Part shown: positions 1-5,728 of the stretch, one piece after another
Position numbering within the stretch: the stretch's first letter is position 1
Layout of the letters: each line of letters opens with the position of its first letter
From: Shimia sp041624275
GTDB lineage: Bacteria > Pseudomonadota > Alphaproteobacteria > Rhodobacterales > Rhodobacteraceae
NCBI RefSeq assembly: GCF_041624275.1
Contig: NZ_JBFJVE010000188.1
Location: 1-5,728 of the forward strand
Length of the DNA stretch: 5,728 nt
Direction of reading: 5' to 3'
Position numbers and translations under genes: made by a program
Notes under the pieces: generated by a model
Told to the model about the DNA's origin: nothing
What the model saw: only the letters and a program-made list of their open reading frames with translations
The model's database searches: none

Positions 1-1079
1 ACCACCCCCTTGGGCGGCCAGTGCATCCCTTCCCAGGCCGGGCTGCGGGCATGGCACATCGAGCAGTTCCCGATCACCGTGTCATAGGCCTCGTCGAAGC
101 CCGCGGCCGAGGCGTATTTGCGCTCGGCGTTGGTCAGGGCAAGGGCCTCGGCGGCCTCGTCGCCTTCCCCCCCCGAGAAGGTCGAAAGCCAGGCGATGGC
201 CAGCATCAGAAACAGGGTGACGCCCCAGGTCCAGAGCGGCCCGCGGCCGGTCCTGTGCAGGGTGTTGAAATAGTGCCGGATGGTGACGCCGCTCAGGAAG
301 ATCAGGCTGGCGATGGCCCAGGCATGTTCGGTGGCAAAGGCCAGCGGGTAGGGGTTGGACAGCATCAGGAAGACCACCGGCAGGGTCAGGTAATTGTTGT
401 GGGTCGACCGGACCTTGGCGATCTTGCCGTATTTGGCGTCGGGGCGGCACCCGGCCTTGAGGTCGGCAACCACGATGCGCTGGTTGGGAATGATCTGGAA
501 AAAGACGTTGGCGGTCATGATCGTCGCCGTGAAGGCACCGATATGCAACAGCGCCGCGCGGCCGGTGAACAGCTGGTTGTAGCCCCATGACATCGCCACC
601 AGTATCGCGAAAAGCACCAGCATCAGCAGGGTCGGCCGGTCGATCAGCCGGGATTTGCACAGGGCGTCGTAACACAGCCACCCGATTGCCAGCGAACCGC
701 CGGAAAGCACGATGCCCTGCCACAGGGCCATCTCGACCTTGCTCGGGTCCAAGAGGTAAAGGTCGCCCCCGATCCAGTAGAGGATCACCAACAGCGCGAA
801 ACCCGAAAGCCAGGTCGTGTAGCTCTGCCATTTGTGCCAGGTCAGGTGGTCGGGCAGTTCGGCGGGGGCCACCATGTATTTGACCGTGTGATAGAAGCCG
901 CCGCCATGGACCTCCCATTCCTCGCCTTGGGCGCCCTCTGGCAGATGGCTGCCCGGCTTCAGCATCAGGTCGAGCGCGATGAAATAGAAAGAGGCCCCGA
1001 TCCAGGCCATCGCGGTGACGACGTGCAGCCAGCGCACCGAAAAGGCGATCCAGTCCCAGACAATAGCCAGTTCAAACAC
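1..1079 (-). CDS. puuD: PuuD, membrane urate hydroxylase with cytochrome c domain (3' end outside window)
   Basis: Converts urate to 5-hydroxyisourate at the cytoplasmic membrane, passing electrons to a fused cytochrome c domain instead of making hydrogen peroxide like soluble uricase (family knowledge). The visible 359 residues begin MFELAIVWDW and hold about eight hydrophobic segments, roughly residues 8-37, 86-103, 119-137, 150-165, 175-197, 230-249, 254-270 and 281-301. A short acidic linker follows, then a heme c site CSMCH at residues 339-343 (bases 51-65). The frame stays open to the window edge; family members are about 400 residues, so a few dozen are missing, including the expected axial Met. 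Two GTG codons stand in tandem (1080-1082 and 1077-1079). I chose the second because it lies 7 nt from AGGAG (1087-1091) and gives the usual N terminus. It is transcribed divergently from the LysR gene. No ATG start exists in this frame near the N terminus, so ATG-only calling would truncate it. Confidence 0.93.
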   Translation of the reverse strand, partial: MFELAIVWDWIAFSVRWLHVVTAMAWIGASFYFIALDLMLKPGSHLPEGAQGEEWEVHGGGFYHTVKYMVAPAELPDHLTWHKWQSYTTWLSGFALLVILYWIGGDLYLLDPSKVEMALWQGIVLSGGSLAIGWLCYDALCKSRLIDRPTLLMLVLFAILVAMSWGYNQLFTGRAALLHIGAFTATIMTANVFFQIIPNQRIVVADLKAGCRPDAKYGKIAKVRSTHNNYLTLPVVFLMLSNPYPLAFATEHAWAIASLIFLSGVTIRHYFNTLHRTGRGPLWTWGVTLFLMLAIAWLSTFSGGEGDEAAEALALTNAERKYASAAGFDEAYDTVIGNCSMCHARSPAWEGMHWPPKGV

Positions 1080-1086
1080 CACGGGT

Positions 1087-1091
1087 CTCCT
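1087..1091 (-). promoter_or_regulatory. Ribosome binding site of puuD
   Basis: The minus strand reads AGGAG here. It is 4 nt from the first of two tandem GTG codons and 7 nt from the second, which favours the second GTG (1077-1079) as the start of puuD. Confidence 0.7.
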
Positions 1092-1179
1092 GTAGGCAGC
1101 TCTCAGTGCATGTCTATTCCAATTCCATTTCTTCTGGTATCGAGACGGAAAGCCAAGCAGTATCAAAAAAAACGGAACA
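1092..1179. promoter_or_regulatory. Divergent puuD / lysR promoter and candidate operator region
   Basis: This gap must hold the promoters of both divergent genes, the usual arrangement for a LysR regulator and its target. It is much richer in A and T than the flanking coding DNA. Visible structure: a tandem repeat ATTCCA ATTCCA (1116-1127), whose second copy forms an imperfect dyad with TGGTAT (1135-1140; 5 of 6 bases pair, 7-base spacer), and an A8 tract in TCAAAAAAAACGG (1163-1175). I saw no convincing -35/-10 pair and no T-N11-A LysR box centred on the dyad, so the exact promoters are not assigned. Confidence 0.5.
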
Positions 1180-2100
1180 ATGTCCTATCTCGACAACATA
1201 CGCACCTTTGTCCGCGTCTACGAGCTTGGCAGCATGTCGGCGGCGGGGCGGGATCTTCGGGTTTCTCCGGCGGTCACCTCGTCGCGGATTTCGCAGCTCG
1301 AGGCGCATCTCGGGGTGCGGCTTTTCCAGCGCACCACCCGCAGCCTGGCGCCCACCGAACAGGGCAGGTCCTTTTACCGCGGGGCGACCGAGATCCTGGA
1401 TTCGGTGGACCGCGCCGAGGCCCGGATCACCAGCATCACCGAAAACCTGAAAGGCGCGTTGCATGTCGCCGCGCCCCTCGGGCTGGGGCGACGGCTGATT
1501 GCGCCTCAGGTGCCGGAATTCCTGAAACGATACCCCGATGTCCAGCTGCGCCTCAGGCTGACCGACCGCGCCGTCCACCTGACCACCGAGGGGCTTGATC
1601 TGGCGTTTTTTCTTGGCCAGCCCGAAGACAGCACCATGCGCATTCGCAAGATCGCCGACGTGGCCCGCGTGCTCTGTGCCTCGCCCGACTATATCGAGGC
1701 CCGCGGCATGCCGGAAACCGGCGAAGATCTGGTGGCCGGCGGGCATGAATGCCTGAACCTGCGCTATCCCGGCGCGGCCGAGTTCCAGTGGAGGCTGTCG
1801 ACGCCGAAGGGGCCGCGGAAGTTCGCGGTCTCGGGGCGCTATGAATGCGACGACGGCGACGTGCTGACCGACTGGGCGCTGGCCGGGTACGGGGTGGTGC
1901 TGAAGCCGGTCTTCGAAGTGGCCGAGCATCTCAGGGCCGGCACGCTGGTGCCGGTGGCCGAGCGGACCCCGCCCGAGGCGATCCAGATGGCCTGTCTCTA
2001 TCCGCACCGCCGCATGCAGGACCCCAAGACACGCCTGTTCATGGATTTCATGGTTCAGCGGGTCTCGGCAGCGATCGAGGCCGGCGCCGGGCGCCGCTGA
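1180..2100 (+). CDS. LysR-family transcriptional regulator, probably of purine catabolism
   Basis: A 306-residue protein of typical LysR length. The N-terminal winged helix-turn-helix covers about residues 3-62 (FVRVYELGSMSAAGRDL, then SPAVTSSRISQLE and LGVRLFQRTTRSLAPTEQG, all classic LysR DNA-binding signatures). The effector-binding domain starts near residue 92 (LKGALHVAAPLGLGRRL) and includes GLDLAFFLG near residues 147-155 and ALAGYGVVLKPVFEVAEHL in the C-terminal third, the usual place of the GxG loop. ATG 1180 is the natural start because it gives a complete domain, but the upstream sequence (CGGAA) is a poor Shine-Dalgarno site. It is divergent from puuD and embedded among urate and allantoin genes, so control of this locus is likely; the ligand (urate, HIU or allantoin) cannot be read from the sequence. 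Its stop is 5 bp from that of the convergent uraH. Confidence 0.92.
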   Translation: MSYLDNIRTFVRVYELGSMSAAGRDLRVSPAVTSSRISQLEAHLGVRLFQRTTRSLAPTEQGRSFYRGATEILDSVDRAEARITSITENLKGALHVAAPLGLGRRLIAPQVPEFLKRYPDVQLRLRLTDRAVHLTTEGLDLAFFLGQPEDSTMRIRKIADVARVLCASPDYIEARGMPETGEDLVAGGHECLNLRYPGAAEFQWRLSTPKGPRKFAVSGRYECDDGDVLTDWALAGYGVVLKPVFEVAEHLRAGTLVPVAERTPPEAIQMACLYPHRRMQDPKTRLFMDFMVQRVSAAIEAGAGRR

Positions 2101-2105
2101 CCGCT

Positions 2106-2459
2106 TCAGCTGCCCCGGTAGGTGGAATAGCCGAAGGGCGACAGCAACAGCGGCACGTGATAATGCGAGGCCTCCGCAAGGCCGAAGCGGATCGGCACGA
2201 TGTCCAGAAAGCGCGGCTGCTCTGATTGCGCCCCGATGGCATCGAGATAGGCGCCGGCGTGGAACAGAAGTTCGTATTCTCCGGTCTCGAAGGCGTCGGG
2301 CGGAAGGATCGGCTGATCCGTGCGCCCGTCGGCATTGGTTTGCATGCTTGCCAGTTTACGGCGCTGGTCGCCGACGATCCGGTAAAGCTCGACGATCAGC
2401 CCCTCGGCCGGGCAACCGCGCGCGGTGTCGAGAACATGGGTGGTCAGAAAGCCGGTCAT
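2106..2459 (-). CDS. uraH: 5-hydroxyisourate hydrolase (transthyretin-like)
   Basis: Hydrolyses 5-hydroxyisourate, the PuuD product, to OHCU in the cytoplasm. The 117-residue length is the family norm. Family signatures are all present: N-terminal LTTHVLDTARGCPAE with His8, NADGRTD with Arg46, HYHVPLLLSPFGYSTYRGS with His99 and His101, and the diagnostic C-terminal YRGS (114-117). The ATG at 2457-2459 is preceded by AGGAGA (2467-2472) at 7 nt, which fixes the start even though the reading frame stays open far upstream, antisense to puuE. The gene is divergent from puuE-uraD and convergent with the LysR gene, so it is probably a single-gene transcript. Confidence 0.97.
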   Translation of the reverse strand: MTGFLTTHVLDTARGCPAEGLIVELYRIVGDQRRKLASMQTNADGRTDQPILPPDAFETGEYELLFHAGAYLDAIGAQSEQPRFLDIVPIRFGLAEASHYHVPLLLSPFGYSTYRGS

Positions 2460-2466
2460 GGCGCTG

Positions 2467-2472
2467 TCTCCT
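2467..2472 (-). promoter_or_regulatory. Ribosome binding site of uraH
   Basis: AGGAGA on the minus strand, 7 nt before the ATG. It decides the uraH start inside a much longer open frame that continues antisense through puuE. Confidence 0.8.
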
Positions 2473-2593
2473 GCTGGGGTGGCCTCATTTAATCCGGTTG
2501 GCCGGGCCGAGGCAAAGCCCCATTGGGCGAAGACTCCATTTGATCTTTTTTGAAAACCGTCCCTGACTGTCTGGTATATCAACAGGCCAGACC
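2473..2593. promoter_or_regulatory. Divergent uraH / puuE promoter and candidate operator region
   Basis: Non-coding DNA between two divergent catabolic genes, with a clearly AT-rich centre (2535-2585). It contains AGACTCCA (2531-2538) and TTTTTTGAAAA (2546-2556), both repeated upstream of allE. It also contains TCTGGTAT (2570-2577), also found in the puuD/lysR gap, and a perfect 6-bp inverted repeat GTCTGG-N12-CCAGAC (2569-2592) just before the puuE ribosome binding site. TGGTATATCA within it is a near-palindrome of the kind bound by GntR-type or other dimeric regulators. I could not assign a sigma-70 or sigma-54 promoter with confidence. Confidence 0.5.
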
Positions 2594-2599
2594 AGAGGA
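2594..2599 (+). promoter_or_regulatory. Ribosome binding site of puuE-uraD (TTG start)
   Basis: AGAGGA, 7 nt before the TTG at 2607. Together with the conserved N terminus encoded after that TTG, it supports the rare start over the ATG seven codons downstream (2628). Confidence 0.75.
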
Positions 2600-2606
2600 C
2601 TGAAAG

Positions 2607-4019
2607 TTGACAAGATACCCCCGAGACATGACCGGCCATGGCGCCCGGGTGCCGCAGGCGAACTGGCCCGACGACGCCCGGATCGCGGTGCAGATCGTCC
2701 TGAACTATGAAGAGGGCGGCGAGAACAACATCCTGCACGGGGATGCGGCCTCCGAGGCATTCCTGTCCGAGATCACCGGCGCCCAGCCCTGGCCCGGCCA
2801 GCGCCACTGGAACATGGAATCGCTTTACGAATACGGGGCCCGGGCCGGGTTCTGGCGCCTGCACCGCCTGCTCGCGGCGACCCCGGTCACCGTCTACGGT
2901 GTGGCGACGGCGCTGGCCCGCGCGCCCGAGCAGGTGGCGGCGATGCAGGCCGCAGGCTGGGAGATCGCCAGCCACGGTCTGAAATGGGTCGAGCACAGGG
3001 ACATGCCGCCCGAGGAAGAGCGCCGCCAGATCCGCGAGGCGATCGCGCTGCACCGGGCGGTGACCGGGCAGGCGCCGCGCGGCTGGTATACCGGGCGCTG
3101 CTCGATGAACACGGTCCGTCTGGCGGCCGAAGAGGGGGGCTTTGCCTATATCGCCGACAGCTATGCCGACGACCTGCCCTACTGGATGCGGGTCGGGGGG
3201 CGCGATCAGCTGATCGTGCCCTACACGCTGGATTGCAACGACATGCGCTTTGCCATTCAGGCGGGTTTCGCCACCGGCGATCAGTTCGAAAGCTATCTCA
3301 GGGACAGTTTCGACCTGCTCTACGACGAGGGCCGGGCGGGTGCCCCGAAGATGATGTCGATCGGGCTGCATTGCCGGCTGGCCGGGCGTCCGGGGCGGGC
3401 AGCGGCGCTGAAGCGGGTTCTGGACCATATCCGGGGGCATGAGGGCGTCTGGTTCGCGACCCGCGAACAGATCGCCGATCACTGGGCGCACGAGCATCCG
3501 CCGCAGCACCGGGACAGGCCTTCGCACATGGACCGGGCGGCCTTTGTCGCGGCCTTCGGCGGCATTTTCGAACATAGCGCCTGGATCGCCGAGGCGGCCT
3601 TTGATCTCGAGCTGGGGCCGGCCCATGACAGCGCCGCCGGGGTGCACGGCGCGCTGGCGCGGGTGTTCCGCTCGGCCGACGAGGCCCGGCGCCTCGCGGT
3701 TCTGCGCGCCCATCCGGACCTCGCCGGCAAGCTGGCCGCCGCCGGCCGGCTGACCGCCGAAAGCACCGCCGAGCAGGCCGGCGCCGGTCTCGACATGCTG
3801 ACCGACGCCGAACGCGCGGAGTTCACCGAGCTCAACGCGGCCTATACCGAGAAATTCGGCTTTCCCTTCATCATCGCGGTGAAGGATCACGACAAGGCCG
3901 GTATTCTCGCGGCCTTCAGGCGGCGCATCGACCATGACCGGGCCCGCGAATTCGACGAGGCCTGCCGGCAGGTGGAGAGGATCGCGCTGCTGCGGTTGCA
4001 AGAGGCGTTGGGCCGATGA
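2607..4019 (+). CDS. puuE: PuuE-UraD fusion: allantoinase plus OHCU decarboxylase
   Basis: A 470-residue two-domain enzyme. Residues 1 to about 300 are PuuE, the allantoinase of the polysaccharide deacetylase superfamily: MTRYPRDMTGHG, LNYEEGGENNILHGD (32-46), WEIASHGLKW (118-127), GWYTGRCSMNT (159-169), DSYADDLPYW (184-193), HCRLAGRPGR (255-264). Residues from about 308 to 470 are UraD: FGGIFEHSAW (317-326), AHPDLAGK (368-375) with the expected catalytic His369, EQAGAGL (389-395) and FGFPFIIAV (417-425). UraD decarboxylates OHCU to (S)-allantoin, which PuuE opens to allantoate, so the domains perform consecutive steps, with the later enzyme first in the chain. This fusion is known in other bacteria. 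The TTG start is chosen because MTRYPRD is conserved in PuuE proteins and AGAGGA lies 7 nt upstream. The linker is short and charged (HEHPPQHRDRPSH, 295-307). It is the first gene of an operon and overlaps allA by 4 bp. Confidence 0.96.
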   Translation: MTRYPRDMTGHGARVPQANWPDDARIAVQIVLNYEEGGENNILHGDAASEAFLSEITGAQPWPGQRHWNMESLYEYGARAGFWRLHRLLAATPVTVYGVATALARAPEQVAAMQAAGWEIASHGLKWVEHRDMPPEEERRQIREAIALHRAVTGQAPRGWYTGRCSMNTVRLAAEEGGFAYIADSYADDLPYWMRVGGRDQLIVPYTLDCNDMRFAIQAGFATGDQFESYLRDSFDLLYDEGRAGAPKMMSIGLHCRLAGRPGRAAALKRVLDHIRGHEGVWFATREQIADHWAHEHPPQHRDRPSHMDRAAFVAAFGGIFEHSAWIAEAAFDLELGPAHDSAAGVHGALARVFRSADEARRLAVLRAHPDLAGKLAAAGRLTAESTAEQAGAGLDMLTDAERAEFTELNAAYTEKFGFPFIIAVKDHDKAGILAAFRRRIDHDRAREFDEACRQVERIALLRLQEALGR

Positions 4020-4510
4020 GCCGGCATCTGACGACCCTGCCGCTGACGGCCGAGGGTTTCGCCCCTTTCGGTGACCTGCTCGAGGCCTCGGGGGCGCCGG
4101 ACAAATGGATCAACCAGGGCCGATGCGGCCGCTATCACGACCGCGCGCGGCTTGATTTCGCCAAGGGTCGCGCCGGGCTCAGCCTGTTCCGGGCGCAAAA
4201 GGAAACCCTGCCGCTGACCCTGCGCATGATGGAGCGCCACCCGCTGGGCAGCCAGGCCTTCGTGCCGATGTCGCAGGATCCGTTCCTTGTCGTCGTCGCG
4301 GCCGACAACGCGGGCGTGCCGGGCCTTCCCCTTGCCTTCGTTGCCGCTCCGGGGCAGGCGATCAACCTGCACCGGGGCATCTGGCATGGTGTGCTGACGC
4401 CGCTGGCGGAACCGGGGCTGTTCGCGGTGATCGACCGCATCGGAGTGGGCGACAACCTCGAGGAACACTGGTTCGACACGCCCTATGTCATCGACGGGCC
4501 CGGCACATGA
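4016..4510 (+). CDS. allA: Ureidoglycolate lyase
   Basis: Cleaves (S)-ureidoglycolate to glyoxylate and urea, the final step of allantoin breakdown. The 164-residue length matches the AllA family, a cupin-like fold. Signatures are HPLGSQAFVPM (75-85), NLHRGIWHGVLTPL (117-130) and AVIDRIGVGDNLEEHWF (137-153). The start overlaps the puuE-uraD stop as ATGA, with a weak AGAGG (4001-4005) upstream, so translation is probably coupled. Its substrate is the product of AllE, which is encoded convergently just downstream. Confidence 0.96.
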   Translation: MSRHLTTLPLTAEGFAPFGDLLEASGAPDKWINQGRCGRYHDRARLDFAKGRAGLSLFRAQKETLPLTLRMMERHPLGSQAFVPMSQDPFLVVVAADNAGVPGLPLAFVAAPGQAINLHRGIWHGVLTPLAEPGLFAVIDRIGVGDNLEEHWFDTPYVIDGPGT

Positions 4511-4537
4511 CCGTCCGGCCGCGAGCCCCGGTGCCGG

Positions 4538-4539
<2 letters not shown>
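4509..4539. terminator. Possible bidirectional hairpin between allA and allE
   Basis: The arms GACCG (4509-4513) and CGGTC (4535-4539), reinforced by CCGG (4515-4518) and CCGG (4528-4531), could fold into a GC-rich stem with an asymmetric bulge. It spans the stop region of both convergent genes. There is no run of T on either strand, so intrinsic termination is uncertain; Rho-dependent ending is equally possible. Confidence 0.25.
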
Positions 4540-5359
<820 letters not shown>

Positions 5360-5484
5360 GGCGCCCTTCCCCGTGCATTTCGCTGCTGAACGGGGCCGAA
5401 TATGCGGTTTCCCCGACCTTGGCGCCAGACTCCAAGCGACGACATCACCTTATGCCGTTTTTTGAAAATCCGCCCCCGGTCGGC
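5360..5484 (-). promoter_or_regulatory. Upstream region of allE up to the insertion sequence
   Basis: Non-coding DNA that should carry the allE promoter. On the minus strand it contains TTTTCAAAAAA (5458-5468) and, 23 bp closer to the gene, TGGAGTCT (5427-5434). Both words occur in the same order upstream of uraH. A perfect 6-bp inverted repeat CCCCGT/ACGGGG (5369-5374 and 5390-5395, 15-base loop) would form a leader hairpin whose last bases overlap the purine-rich ribosome binding site. No clear -35/-10 pair was seen. The right edge is set by the stop codon of the transposase. Confidence 0.5.
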
Positions 5485-5728
5485 CTAGGGCGCGGACTCA
5501 ATTGCGCGTAGCCAGATCCTTGCGGATGCGAGTGCGACGGCAGCCATGAAGTTGGCGGCGTGTTTCTCGAACCGGGTGGCGATACGGCGGAACTGTTTGA
5601 GATTACAGAAGAATCGCTCAACGAGGTTACGCTTCCGGTAAAGGTCGGCTGGAACGCTGCGTTGGATGCGGACGCGGCTCTGGGTCGGGATATGCGCCTC
5701 ACCGCCCCGCGCGCGCACCAACTCGACC
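5485..5728 (-). mobile_element. IS5-family insertion sequence, transposase 3' end only
   Basis: The element runs from about the transposase stop codon out of the window. Its inner end must lie close to 5485-5488, because IS5-type transposases normally stop at or just inside the terminal inverted repeat. TCCGCGCCC at the coding end is presumably part of that repeat, and CTAG (5485-5488) resembles the short target sites used by the IS427 group of IS5. The other end is not visible, so neither the inverted repeat nor a target duplication can be verified. Confidence 0.8.
5485..5728 (-). CDS. IS5-family transposase, C-terminal part (5' end outside window)
   Basis: The last 80 or so residues of a DDE transposase of the IS5 family. 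The frame is open to the window edge and reads ELVRARGGEAHIP, then LYRKRNLVERFFCNLK, then FRRIATRFEKHAANFMAAVALAS, ending IESAP and TAG. The middle stretch matches exactly the Y-(2)-R-(3)-E-(6)-K signature of IS4/IS5-type transposases (bases 5640 down to 5596), so the third catalytic acidic residue is the Glu encoded at 5617-5619. The remainder of the catalytic core and the start lie outside. Many relatives are split into two reading frames joined by frameshifting; whether that applies here cannot be seen. It is on the same strand as allE and points toward it. Confidence 0.9.
   Translation of the reverse strand, partial: VELVRARGGEAHIPTQSRVRIQRSVPADLYRKRNLVERFFCNLKQFRRIATRFEKHAANFMAAVALASARIWLRAIESAP

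Noticed and set aside
21..590. 189-codon open frame on the plus strand across puuD
   Set aside because: The minus strand encodes clear transmembrane helices and a CSMCH heme site over the same bases.
1133..1166. Sigma-70-like pair TTGATA-N17-TCGATA on the minus strand for puuD
   Set aside because: The spacing is ideal, but the -10 hexamer matches TATAAT at only two positions, so it is not called.
1114..2007. 297-codon open frame on the minus strand antisense to the LysR gene
   Set aside because: It would overlap the whole regulator and the divergent promoter region, and its sequence is low-complexity and arginine/glycine-rich with no recognisable domain.
2083..2098. GC palindrome GGCGCC near the end of the LysR gene as a terminator
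   Set aside because: It lies inside coding sequence, is a common GC-rich word, and is not followed by a T run on either strand.
2460..4001. Long open frame on the minus strand antisense to puuE-uraD, continuous with uraH
   Set aside because: It has no protein-like motifs upstream of the uraH ATG. It is a GC-rich mirror of the real plus-strand gene, and uraH has its own ribosome binding site and a conserved N terminus.

Overview
The window is a purine-degradation (ureide) locus from a GC-rich alphaproteobacterium, most likely of the Rhodobacteraceae (Paracoccus, Rhodobacter or Roseobacter type). The reasons are the high GC content, the protein sequence character, the use of a membrane-bound PuuD-type urate oxidase, and the puuE-uraD gene fusion. 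The taxonomic call is inference from style, not from a marker gene.

Layout from left to right: (1) puuD on the minus strand, a membrane urate hydroxylase with a cytochrome c tail, cut off by the window start so that its last few dozen residues are missing. (2) A 100-bp divergent promoter region. (3) A LysR-family regulator on the plus strand. (4) uraH (5-hydroxyisourate hydrolase) on the minus strand, convergent with the regulator across a 5-bp gap. (5) A 147-bp divergent promoter region. (6) A plus-strand operon of a puuE-uraD fusion (allantoinase plus OHCU decarboxylase) and allA (ureidoglycolate lyase), overlapping at ATGA. (7) allE ((S)-ureidoglycine aminohydrolase) on the minus strand, convergent with allA. 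(8) A 125-bp upstream region of allE. (9) The 3' end of an IS5-family transposase reading toward allE and cut off by the window end.

Together the genes encode urate -> 5-hydroxyisourate (PuuD) -> OHCU (UraH) -> (S)-allantoin (UraD domain) -> allantoate (PuuE domain), then ureidoglycine -> ureidoglycolate plus ammonia (AllE) -> glyoxylate plus urea (AllA). The step from allantoate to ureidoglycine (AllC, allantoate amidohydrolase) and the xanthine dehydrogenase that makes urate are not in the window.

The enzyme set is known biology. The less obvious signal is non-coding: the promoter regions share short AT-rich words. Identical 8-mer and 11-mer words, in the same order and orientation, lie upstream of uraH and allE, and related words lie in the lysR/puuD gap. 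They are candidates for operators of a common regulator. I found no RNA gene, CRISPR array, phage feature or clearly undescribed system.
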